This document shows positions 27,254-36,548 of a stretch of DNA of 64,000 bases, one piece after another. Location: contig BGKB01000236.1 in the NCBI GenBank assembly GCA_003116975.1, positions 1 through 64,000 of the forward strand, given 5' to 3'. Both the position numbers and the translations under genes were made by a program. How positions within the stretch are numbered: position 1 is the first letter of the stretch; the number at the start of each line of letters is the position of its first letter. Under the pieces are notes generated by a model. It worked only from the letters and a program-made list of their open reading frames with translations. It did no database searches and was not told the DNA's origin. This stretch comes from Aurantiochytrium sp. KH105. Lineage: Eukaryota > Sar > Bigyra > Thraustochytrida > Thraustochytriidae.

Positions 27254-29398
27254 ACGGATGGCACGTGGGCGACAGACCGACAGCACAATCGGCCGCGGCC
27301 ATAGACATATGATGAGATCAGCGAGCCAGCCAGCCAGCCGGTCAAGCTTCCGACGCCGTCCGTGTGGCAGCTGCCGAGCGAACGCCGGCCACGGAAGAGC
27401 GAAATCGGACGAAGCCGGAGCCCAACAAACTTGTACGCCGATGGCCCACAGCCACAGAAATATCGATAGATTGGGGCCGTCTTGGGGAGAACACGCCCCG
27501 CAGCGTCCACTGAAGCGCGCACGGGGGAGTGATTTGAACAGACGCGGAACCACTGGAAGCGATGGCCTCTGTGGGGCACCGCCCCTTGCGGAGGAGCCCG
27601 ATCCGGCACCATCGCCATTCAATTACTCCCCGCAGCGGCTCCTGAACTCGCCCGTCGGTCGGTTTTGTAGGCCCTCTGCCTTCCCACTCCAAGGCGTTCC
27701 CCCTCTGTATTTACACTCACATACCTTTCCCTCGCTCTGCTAATTCCTCGCCTCCATTCGTCCATTGCCTCAACTAATCTCGCCTCTGGTCCCCTCTCTC
27801 TCACTGACAGGCGCCCCTCCCTCTCTTACACACTGTCCATCCCTTTTCCCCTCTTACGGACCCGGCCGTTAGCTGCGGGCAAGCGGACTTGGCAACCCTA
27901 ACCCCACACCTCGCCATCTTTCGGCGTGCTTCCCTCAGGAGCCGAGGTGCTGCGCGGCGCAATAGGGGTGTGCGGCTTGAGCTAGTCGCGCCGCTGTGGG
28001 GCCGGTGGCCGGTGCGCAGCGTAGGGGCTTGAGAGGGCAAAACAAGCCGAGGCGCGCCGGCTTGCCGGCTTGCCTCCCTCCACTGCGTCTATCTATGCCC
28101 GTGGTCACGCGGCGAAACGTGGCGAAACATCTCGGCGAAACATCTCGATGAAAAGCGGAAACGCGGTGGCGGCAAGCACAGCCACGCGCCAGCACTTGTC
28201 TGCTGCTGGCTGGCCAGAGGAGCGCGCCAGAGAGTGAGAGGGCGAGGCGGAGGGAGAGAGAGAGAGACGCGAAAGAGGAGCAGCCAAATGCTCGCGGCCG
28301 CTTCAGTGCTATGCTAGCGAGCTGGCTAGCTAGCTGAGTATAGCGGCCCTTCCCCGGTGGTAAAGAAACAACAAAAAAGCCGAGGGGAACGGCCCGTCCG
28401 CCCAGACGGCAAACCACCGAGCCTAGGCAGTCTCGAGAAGCTGAGCTCTCAGCCAAAACAAGCTGAGTCTAAGGCTGGCCACAAGCCAGCCCGCGAACGC
28501 GCACCACGGCGAAAAGCCACCATGGCCCGTGCAGCCAACCCGGCGGCCGCTTCTCGCCTTACGGTGGCAGGCGCGCAGACACAGACGCGCAGGCACGGCG
28601 GGCTGCGGAGGGCGCGCGCGAGCGCCGGAGGGCGGCCGCGAGGGGCCGCGGGGGGAAGGGGCAGGCAAGGCCTCGCGCACCTCCCGCAGCGCCGCGCCCC
28701 CGCCGCGCCGACGCCGCCCGTAGCGCCCCTCTCGCCTTCGCGAAGCAGCCAGTCTGGCTCGACGCACTCTCCCCCTCTCCCTCTCTCTCTCTCACCAGGT
28801 CCGTCATTCTATCTGTCAATCGCACTATCTGGGTAATGTCTGTCGGTCAACCTGCCTACTCGCCGCGACTGTCTGCGTGTGCGTGTGCGTCTGCGTGTGC
28901 GTCTGCGTCTGCGTCTGCGTGTGGCTCGCGCTGCAGCTGGCTGCTGCTGCGTGACGCCCCCGCGCCGCGCTTCGCCGCGGACAGGGCCTTTCTTGGCGCT
29001 GCGCATGTAGCACAGCGCGCGAGGCCAGGCGGGCCTCTCTCTGCCTTTTACCCTTCCTTCCCCTTCTTTCTCCCTCTCTCTCCCTCTCCCTGCCGCTCGT
29101 CCTCGCCGCCTGCGGCCGCCTGTGCTCTGCTGTGCTCTACGGCCGCCGACTAGCCACCGCTGCTTGCTGCTTCGCGGTGCACAAAACTACAGTGCGCCAC
29201 AGTGGCTGTGGCCGGCAGGCTGCGCGTAGCAGTGGGAGGACGCGGCAGCCACCAGCGGCGCTAGGAGGAAGGAGCTTGAAGCCCACGCGGAAGGGAAGGG
29301 AGGGCGCGCCGTGCAGAGGCCGCGAGCGAGGCCGGCGCCGCGGCGAGGAATAATTACTACCTCAGACGCACCGCACCGCACCGCACCGCCCTGCGCAG

Positions 29399-29480
29399 CT
29401 TGCTTGCTTGCTTGCTTGCTTGCTTGTTTGCGTCGCGGCGACGCAGCGAGGGAGCGAGGGAGCGAGGGAGCGAGGGAGCG
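29399..29480. repeat. (CTTG)n tract followed by (GAGGGAGC)n tract
   Basis: About seven CTTG units lie at 29399..29426. Four GAGGGAGC-type units lie at 29445..29480. They sit in GC-rich non-coding DNA. Confidence 0.85.
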
Positions 29481-30798
29481 CTGCTTCGGCGCGGCTCCTT
29501 CGGGGTTTGCGCGAGGGGAGGCGCCGGCCTGCCAGGGCAGGCCGCGGAGAGAAAGGCCCTCCCTCCCTCTCTCTCCCTCTCTCGGCGCACTGGCCTCTGC
29601 GCGCCTGCCTGCCTGCAGCGACCACGCTGTGGCGTCTGTCTGGGTGGCGGTCTGTATTATCTCTGTCGCGCACGTCGATGCTTCCTTCGTAGCATGTTAG
29701 CTCCGCCTTGCAATGCAGCGCCGCCGCGCAAACGTCACCGCTCGAAAGAGGAGTCGCGGTCGGTCTCTCTCAGTCAAGCGCCCTAGCTAGCTGTCCGTCT
29801 GTTTCCCGCCCTGCCTTGCCCTGCCCTGCCCTGGCCTGGCCCACGCGACGGCCCAACGCCCATCGCCCGCGACCGACGCGCCGGACCGCGACGGGCACAA
29901 GCAGCAGCCATGGCAGCAGGCAGAGGCTAGCAGGCAGATAGGCGGCACGGCTCGACCGAGGCGACAGACCGGCCGGCCGATCATGGCCGGCGTCGGTCCA
30001 TGGCGGCGCAGGCAGGGCCGCGCGGCAAGAACGAAGGGGTCGCGGCGCGGCGCGGCTGGCCGAGGCAGGGCGCGCGGGCCGTTGACGGGTAGGCGCGCGC
30101 CTAGGCCCCGCTAAGAGCCCGTTCTGTGCCAGGCGTTGGAGTGCGGTGAAGATCGTGCCACGCTGTGTGGGGACCTCCCCGCGAAGCAACGCTCCCCGCC
30201 CCCCCCCCCCTGCGTAATCGCTTTGCGTCGGCGTCTTATTCGCGACGCCTCTGCGCCTCAGCACCCGGGCCGAAGCGCGGCGCGTATACATCGCGAATCA
30301 GTACGGTTGAGTTCAAGGCCGCAAATCCGGCGCGCCAACGGCCCAACACGATGTGCGCAGCACTGTGGACCGCGCTATTCCTTGGCCTCCTTGGCGTCCC
30401 ACCCCAACAATAACGTCCGCTGCGGGACACCCCCGACTGTCCTCCCTTCCCACCAGCATTCCCACAGCTTCCCGCACCGAAAGCACTTGTGTGCCTGTGA
30501 GGCCCCACCATGACTGCGCTTTTCCGCAAACGCCGTTGCGCGACCGCTCAGACGACTTCACCTCACCAATAGGATCTCTAATGAGTAAGCGCTAGAGAGC
30601 GCGACGCTTCCGTTGGTATTCCCACTGTTCCCATTATCTGCGCCGAGTCCCTCCTTGAGTCTGTCTTTAAGCCGCCTTCTTGGTTGCGCAAAATGCAAGA
30701 GTCCTGAGTATTCTGAATGACGTACAAGTTATGAAGGTTCCAGGGATCTCTCCGAGCGTGGAACTTCGGAACTTCGAAGGTTTGTTTGTAATCCATCC

Positions 30799-32622
30799 AT
30801 GGCTTCGCAGCAGCAGCAGCAGCAGCCGCCCTCGCAGCGCGCGGCCCTTGTGGGGGCCGCGGTCTTGGGGACCGCGGCCGTGGCCTGGAGACTTGCGCGC
30901 TGGCGGCGACGGCAGCAGCAGCAGCAGCAGAAGCAGGAGGAGAAGAAGCAATTCATCTCGCCGCCGACGAGTGCCACCCAAGCCCAAGCCCAAACGCAAG
31001 CGGAAGCCCAGACCCAAGCGCGACGCCAGGCCGACCTGCTCGCCGCGCGTGAGGCGTGGACCTTGCAACGCAGAGAACAGCGCGGCGCGGCCCGTGCCAA
31101 ACCCATACCCGTGACGCTGGTCACCGGCGAGCTCGGCAGCGGCAAGACGACGCTCATACGCAGTGTTCTTGAGTCCGTGCGCGACTTTTCCCTCGGCGTC
31201 ATCGTCAACGACTTTGCCGCGCTCAATGTCGATCACGACGCCATCGCGCGAGATGCAGCCTCCATACGCCAGGCTCCCGGCGCTCTTGTCAAACCCGAGG
31301 TCATCGAGCTCTCCAATGGATGCATTTGCTGCTCGCTCTCTTCCGGACTCGCCGATGCCGTGCGTGCCATGCTCGACGCCACCGCAGAGACTGGCGTTGA
31401 CTACATACTCATCGAGACCAGCGGTCTCACAGACCCTGCAGCCATCGTACGTGTCGTTGAGCAAGAGATGCGCGGCGCGGTGCGCCTCGACGCCGTTGTG
31501 CTTCTCACCGACGCAGACCGATGGCAACATGCGCTGCAACATACCGAGCTGGGCATCGCCGACGTGGTGCTCTTGAACAAGTCTGATCTCTTTGCTGACG
31601 ACGAGACCAAGAAGACAGCCGTGGACGCAATCCGCGCCGCGGCCGCCGGCCGCGCTCGCGTTGTCCCTTGTCAGTTTTCAAATGTTCCCCTCGAACAAGT
31701 CCTCGACGTCGTACGCCTTGCACCCGAACGAGAGGCCTTTGGTCGCATCGTGCAGGGCAAGCAAGCGCGCGAAAGGCTCGGCGCCTACGCGATCTCGGAT
31801 GAAGGCGGCAACTTGCAGGTCCGGACACCACCTTCTGATGCAGGCAGCAGCCCTCACGCCGCGGCAAATGCACAAGAATCCAGCAACGCCTGGTCAAGTT
31901 TCGTTTTCCATGCAGATCAAGCTTTCTCGCTTTCAGCCCTGCAAACTCTCGTTCTCGACGACGCCGGGGCCATGTCCCAGCTTGCGCGTCTCAAGGGGAC
32001 AGCTACCTTTGTAGAGGCACCAGCGCGCGCCTTTGACTTTCAAATTAGTGGGATGGCCCGCCTCAGTCTCGTGCCTCGTCCTTCGCGCCGCGTCGCGAGC
32101 GCACGCTGCGACCTTGCCGCAGTGGTTCAGGGATCGCAAACCATTGCAGACGCATTGCGCGACGCCCTTGGGCAAGCAGCAAGTATCCCTCTGGAGAATT
32201 GTGCAAAACGAGAACGTTGTCTCGCAGACGTTTTGGACCGTGACCCGAATTGGCAAGTATATAGCGCGCGTGATGCCGGCGTCTGTCGCGCGCGTCTTTG
32301 CGGCGCCCGCACCTACGGCATGTCGCCAAAGACTCTTGTGAGAAAGTTTGCAATTGATCTCGATGCAGCAAATCTCACATTCATCAAATCAATCAATGCT
32401 TCAGGAGCGCGCGTGCTTGCCCTGCCAGATTTCCCAAGTGACGCAGATGCTCCTCTGTCATGGGATGATCACGATGTTGATTGTGGCAACGGCGTTGGCA
32501 TCGTCTTGGCTAATTTTACGGATGGCCCTCATCTTCAACGCTGCTTGGTCGCTGTGGAAGCGGCGATGCAGACTGCCTTTAGTGTGGACTTTGCCAGTGT
32601 CAAACATTGCCGCTGCGACTGA
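30799..32622 (+). CDS. COG0523/CobW-family GTPase with N-terminal membrane anchor and long C-terminal extension
   Basis: Intronless, 607 residues, ATG 30799. The N-terminus is Gln-rich, then has one hydrophobic stretch (ALVGAAVLGTAAVAWRLARW) followed by Arg, a likely membrane anchor or organelle-targeting segment. A QAQAQTQAEAQTQA repeat follows. The GTPase core begins at VTLVTGELGSGKTTL (Walker A near residue 110). It carries the metallochaperone motif NGCICCSL (C175, C177, C178), LIETSGLTDPA and NKSDL (N260). A CobW_C-like beta domain follows (FVFHADQAFSLSALQTLV; FQISGMARLSL). Roughly the last 150 residues, ending SVKHCRCD, resemble nothing I recognise. COG0523 proteins deliver or sense metals, and ZNG1 members supply zinc (family knowledge). 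Membrane tethering is an inference. Confidence 0.85.
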   Translation: MASQQQQQQPPSQRAALVGAAVLGTAAVAWRLARWRRRQQQQQQKQEEKKQFISPPTSATQAQAQTQAEAQTQARRQADLLAAREAWTLQRREQRGAARAKPIPVTLVTGELGSGKTTLIRSVLESVRDFSLGVIVNDFAALNVDHDAIARDAASIRQAPGALVKPEVIELSNGCICCSLSSGLADAVRAMLDATAETGVDYILIETSGLTDPAAIVRVVEQEMRGAVRLDAVVLLTDADRWQHALQHTELGIADVVLLNKSDLFADDETKKTAVDAIRAAAAGRARVVPCQFSNVPLEQVLDVVRLAPEREAFGRIVQGKQARERLGAYAISDEGGNLQVRTPPSDAGSSPHAAANAQESSNAWSSFVFHADQAFSLSALQTLVLDDAGAMSQLARLKGTATFVEAPARAFDFQISGMARLSLVPRPSRRVASARCDLAAVVQGSQTIADALRDALGQAASIPLENCAKRERCLADVLDRDPNWQVYSARDAGVCRARLCGARTYGMSPKTLVRKFAIDLDAANLTFIKSINASGARVLALPDFPSDADAPLSWDDHDVDCGNGVGIVLANFTDGPHLQRCLVAVEAAMQTAFSVDFASVKHCRCD

Positions 32623-33301
32623 TCAAACTATTAGATCCAAGTGGTAGGTATACTAGGTTTACGTACCACCATGATGATTCCTTTATTATACTGTACACTC
32701 TGCCTGCGAGTCGCAGCAGATTTAGGTCTGGCTAAATTCTGAAAACAACGTTCAGTGGTGCTCTCTCTCGAAGACTAAATCTCAAGGCCACGACAGGAAG
32801 ATCCGTCAAGTCTTCCCTCAATCATGGTCACACAGTTTTGATGTCCGCCTTCTTCATTCGAAATCAAGCTGCTGCGATACCACAGAGTTGATTATGAGAG
32901 ACTGTAGTGACTTTGCGCTCGGCATGGTTTTCTTCGTGTCCCAGCACTTGTTGTCGAGTCTGGTGATGTACTTGTTGACGTGACCAAGGCCATCAGTTGA
33001 TCTCTGCGACCCGATCATGTTCATTCCCACTTGAAAACTTGTTCTTGAGCCAACGTGCTGCTGTTGCAGCTGTCGCTGCTTCTGCTGCTGCCCTGAATGA
33101 ATGGAGAAGTGTTATAGTAACAAAGCAGGTCGTCTTTTTCTCTCGATGGAAGCAATGCAATCTCGTCCAACACATAAAAAAACAAAATCTCTTATATTCC
33201 CACTTCACAAGTTGGTATATCCTATCCTTGCGTCGTGCATTCGCCACAACTCAAAGGGAGGATGCTTGACCACGAAGCAAGCCAACTCTCGACAAAGGTT
33301 C
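32623..33301. other. Convergent intergenic region
   Basis: 679 bp of shared 3' flank between the COG0523 gene (+) and the UBL3 gene (-). It has a lower GC content than its surroundings and a short CTG/TTG-rich patch at 33056..33093. No gene seen. Confidence 0.5.
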
Positions 33302-33688
33302 TCACATAACCACGCAGCAACCTTGCGCCTTGGCGCCGGTCTCGGTATCCGCATCATCCTGCGCGGGCGTGGCCATGTGTTTGGGCAAGACGGAAACATT
33401 TACCGGCGTTGGATGCGTACTATAAGCCGGGATCTTGGCGTGCCTGAGCGTCTTGGTGGAGCTGTTCTCGAGTTCCTTGCCCATGCACAGCAAGCGCATC
33501 CGCCGCACGTCCGAGGGCTTTTCCACGTCATCAGGCCAGTTCTCCAGCAGGGCATACTTGACCTCTTCCTGTGGCGTGTCCATGTCAAAGTCCAGAATCA
33601 CATACACGCCATCATAGTTCGCGAAAAGGAACCGCAGGCTCAGCTGGTCCGCGCTCTTGCCCATCTTCTTGCCGGCTCCCTGCAGCAT
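33302..33688 (-). CDS. UBL3: UBL3/MUB membrane-anchored ubiquitin-fold protein
   Basis: The best start is ATG 33688 (MLQGAGKKMGKSADQLSL), giving 128 residues; the next ATG (MGKSADQ) is also possible. The body is a ubiquitin-like fold: LSLRFLFANYDGVYVILDFD, TPQEEVKYALLENWP, VRRMRLLCMGKELENSSTKTL, PTPVNVSVLP. This is the pattern of UBL3/MUB proteins. The C-terminus GCCVVM ends in a CaaX box (CVVM), as expected for prenylation and plasma-membrane attachment; the preceding Cys could be palmitoylated (family knowledge). MUBs recruit E2 enzymes and UBL3 sorts proteins to small vesicles (family knowledge). Confidence 0.88.
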   Translation of the reverse strand: MLQGAGKKMGKSADQLSLRFLFANYDGVYVILDFDMDTPQEEVKYALLENWPDDVEKPSDVRRMRLLCMGKELENSSTKTLRHAKIPAYSTHPTPVNVSVLPKHMATPAQDDADTETGAKAQGCCVVM

Positions 33689-34775
33689 ACACGCCTCCTG
33701 CCCGCGCACGCGACGGTTTCGCCTATTCGGCCTCTAGGACCTCCTAGTCTGGACCTCGCACACTCGCTCGTCCGCGTCCTCGCTCGCGCTCTTCCCGCGC
33801 GCTCCCGCCGCTGCGCCGCGCCGCGCCGCGCCGCGCTGCGCTGCGCCGCGCTGCGCTGCGCTGCGCTGCGTCCCGGCGCTCTGCCCCTTCTTCCTCGCGC
33901 CCCCGCGCGTCCCCGCGGCGCCTTCCTGCGCGGGGCCTGGCCGCCTCGCCGGGACGAGAATGCCGGATGCCCCTGCGAAAATGCGCCTCCGGAAAAGGGG
34001 ATTCGCGAAGTGGACTCGCCGCTCGCCGCCCGACGCGGCCGCCCGCCCGCGCCGCCCGCCCGCGCCGCCCCGCCCCGCTCCGGCCGCCCGCCCGCGCGCG
34101 CGCTGCCGCTGCCGCTGCCCGCCGCCCGCGCGTGCAGCGAGTTCTCTCTTTCTGGCTCTGCATGCCGCCGCCCGCGAGTGCGCATGCACATCGACGCGGG
34201 CGGCGCCTCCGCCATGGACCCGCGCTCGCGGCGCGAGACCGACGGCGCGAGACCGACTCCGGCCGGCCCCGCGCGCCGCTCGCGCTCGCCCGGGCCCTGG
34301 CCGGAGGGAGGGAGGGCGGGAGGGAGGGCCCGAGGAGCGCGTCGCGTGCGCCGGGCGGGAGGAAGCGGAGAGGGAAGAAGGAGGAGAAGGGCGGCTTCTT
34401 CTCTTCTTTCGTCGGGGGTGTATATGTAAGCTGCGCGGCCGCGTCCAGGTGTTCGGGAGAGTGGAGGAGCGCGTCGCGTCCCACGCACGAGCCCGGCCAA
34501 GGACTTGAGAGGGATATTAAAGATGCATTGCAGCGCGAAGAGATACCTGAAAATGGTAAGAGACCGACAGCATGTGCAAGTCCCCCTTGCCAAAGTACCA
34601 AAGCTCTCGACACCAAGGTCATCTTCTCTGATGCCACAACTCGGTTGGAACGCTTAGCAGATGCGGAAGCGTGCCTCATATCAGCCGAGACTTGAGTGGA
34701 TAGTCACAAAATTTCCGCTCGCCGGCATTGCAGCTGGTGAGGGTTCACCTTAGGTATAGTGCAGACTTGATCGCA
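33689..34775. other. GC-rich UBL3 upstream region and 7TM-1 3' flank
   Basis: 1087 bp. The UBL3-proximal half is extremely GC-rich and includes a pentanucleotide microsatellite. The 7TM-proximal part (34500..34775) is of ordinary composition. Overlapping Arg/Ala-rich ORFs on both strands are treated as composition artefacts. Confidence 0.5.
33811..33870. repeat. (GCCGC/GCTGC)n pentanucleotide microsatellite
   Basis: A 5-bp unit, GCCGC alternating with GCTGC, is repeated about 11 times upstream of UBL3. Confidence 0.9.
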
Positions 34776-35837
34776 CTATTGCGGGCTCGTTGGACTCCCC
34801 GTCGCCAATGCACTCTTCGCCAAGGTCGTTGATCCTGACGCCACAATCGCAGAGCCAAAGCTCGACCTCTTCGTCGACCCATGCGGGTGTGTGCCTCTGT
34901 GGTTAATTAGAGATGGAGATCTGCCCTCGCCTCGCAAGTGCCGCTTTGGCAACCAAGCGGCGGTGGAAATAGCCATAATTGCAAGCATATTCGCCGCCGA
35001 GTCCAGCGGTTGCGTCGCCCAGGTGACAAAGAGGTAGTGGATCGTTTCAGGAGTACCCAAATTGTTCATGGGGACCACAGACACTGTTGTGAGGAAGACC
35101 ATGGTCGTAAAAATTGTCACCGAGCTCCACAGCAGATTTCGTTGTGCAATCTCAGACATTCTCTCACCACTCGCAGAGAGAACCTTGGCCTTGCGCATCT
35201 CGCGCAACTGGTACACCACAGGTTCAAGAAACAGGAAAAGGAATACGCTCGACAGCAAGGTATCCATGACCGTGAACATAACTGCAAGCCACCATGGGTG
35301 ATCCTGAAAACAGTACTGGCCAAAGACGATGCGACCATTCACTGTAAAAACCAGGAGAAGCAAAAGACCAGGAATCGAGTACGTCCCAACAAGCGCCACG
35401 TACCACAAAATCCGGAGCAACCTGCTGCGTGTCTGCGTTCGCGCAGATCCAGCACGCTTGAGAAAAATGTAGTAACTCACCCCATTCCCAGCACAATATC
35501 CAAAAGATGGCACCGTGCCAAGGTACGAGCACACCGCCCAATTGGATGGTGAGATTGGCAAGACGGTAAAGATGAAGATCAGCACGCACCCAATTGTCAT
35601 CAATGCAACTTGCGCGACAACAAGTCGCAAAATTGTGGTATGTGAGGCATTGCGCTCTCCTGTGCGGCAGCTTACCAGCAGCAAGTATCCTAGCGCAGAT
35701 AAACCGAATGCGCTCGCAACTGCACTCGTCCAGGTTTGAACGGCAAGGTATTTCTTTGCGCCTTCCGTCACGTCCAAGTCTGTGAAATCGACCGTCACAG
35801 TCTGATTTCGTACAATATATTCAGCAATGAACCCCAT
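34776..35837 (-). CDS. Seven-transmembrane receptor-like protein, family copy 1
   Basis: Intronless, 353 residues, ATG 35837. Seven hydrophobic helices lie at about residues 36-56, 69-92, 103-126, 143-166, 183-209, 236-255 and 267-294. The short N-terminus carries a glycosylation sequon (NQT, N11). C103 at the top of TM3 (WAVCSYLGTVPS) and C176 in the TM4-TM5 loop (FGQYCFQDH) could form the disulphide typical of GPCRs. Shared family signatures are FLFLEPVVYQLREM at the end of TM5, RNLLWSSVTIFTT entering TM6 and QPLDSAANML in TM7. The C-terminal tail is Ser/Thr/His-rich. There is no DRY or NPxxY, so it cannot be placed in a named GPCR class. A GPCR role is inferred from topology. It is the first of four paralogues on this strand. 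Confidence 0.75.
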   Translation of the reverse strand: MGFIAEYIVRNQTVTVDFTDLDVTEGAKKYLAVQTWTSAVASAFGLSALGYLLLVSCRTGERNASHTTILRLVVAQVALMTIGCVLIFIFTVLPISPSNWAVCSYLGTVPSFGYCAGNGVSYYIFLKRAGSARTQTRSRLLRILWYVALVGTYSIPGLLLLLVFTVNGRIVFGQYCFQDHPWWLAVMFTVMDTLLSSVFLFLFLEPVVYQLREMRKAKVLSASGERMSEIAQRNLLWSSVTIFTTMVFLTTVSVVPMNNLGTPETIHYLFVTWATQPLDSAANMLAIMAISTAAWLPKRHLRGEGRSPSLINHRGTHPHGSTKRSSFGSAIVASGSTTLAKSALATGSPTSPQ

Positions 35838-36548
35838 CTTTGGGACCTAGCTGCGTCACTGCAAGCAGCTCCGGCTTCCTTTCTCACGCTGCGCTCGGCC
35901 CAGGGCAAACTTCATGCACGTTCGCCAGAACTTTGCCGTGCTCAAAGCGTGATGTCACGTCGACAACCTGTCTGTCGTCGATCTGTCTCGCCTTGGCCCT
36001 TTGTTTGTTCTGCTTACCAAGGACAACCAGACAGCTGGCTATAAGAATGGAACCAAAGAGAGATGAACGATCCGGTGCGACAGTGTGGATACTGAGCCAA
36101 GCTGATAAGTGCATTTATTGAGCGGAATCGATTTTTTTCGCAGCTACGCTACTCCTTCCACTTGGGTCTTCTTTGGCGACAGCACCGGCTGTTTTATTGT
36201 ACATAGACAGTGGGTCATATCGGACTGCTATTCAGAGCTTTACACAAACATTCTCGTGGTCACAGCTAGTGGCCAAAGCAGGCAGTCGCTCCTCTTGGTA
36301 GTGATAGCCAGCGCGTTTAGCTGCGTGCGTTCAACGATCACGTGAACTTCTTTATAGAATCGCTCCACTCTTTCTTTTATCTCCAGCCTCAAGTCTGATC
36401 GGATGGTGGCAACGGTTTTCTCTCGCCCTTCCAGCCGCATCTTTTACAAGGAGGGAAAAAAAGAAAAGAAAAAATAGCCGTTTTTTTGGGGAAAACTCAC
36501 AGTCAGTGGCTCGGGCAGCCTGAGCTCGGAAACCGACTGCGAGGTTGC
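35838..36548. other. Intergenic region between 7TM-1 and hexosaminidase
   Basis: 711 bp between two minus-strand genes, so it contains the hexosaminidase 3' flank and the 7TM-1 promoter. A purine run with oligo-A lies at 36448..36476. No ORF is supported. Confidence 0.45.

Larger units (their letters stand above)
25441..30798. other. 5.4-kb gene-poor, GC-rich microsatellite region
   Basis: No ORF here has a recognisable domain. All long frames overlap on both strands and are Arg/Ala/Pro/Ser-rich, as expected from GC-rich DNA with few stops. The stretch contains many simple repeats, listed separately, poly-C runs near 26278..26290 and 30200..30210, and an imperfect hairpin at 27215. I searched by eye for tRNA B-box (GGTTCGANTCC), 5S, U1, U2 and U6 signatures and found none. 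It probably includes the leader and promoter of the AP2 gene on the left and the COG0523 gene on the right. Confidence 0.55.

Noticed and set aside
26450-27312. Plus-strand ORFs of 190-284 codons and minus-strand 168-213-codon ORFs
   Set aside because: All six frames are similarly open because of GC content. There is no recognisable protein pattern, and tandem GGCACGGTATGGCATG words explain part of the sequence.
25441-30798. Possible tRNA, 5S or snRNA genes in the gene-poor island
   Set aside because: No A/B-box pair, 5S core, or U1/U2/U6 signature was found by eye. A covariance-model scan would settle it.
33640-34695. Four overlapping 180-317-codon ORFs upstream of UBL3
   Set aside because: They translate the pentanucleotide repeat and GC-rich leader and have no domain.
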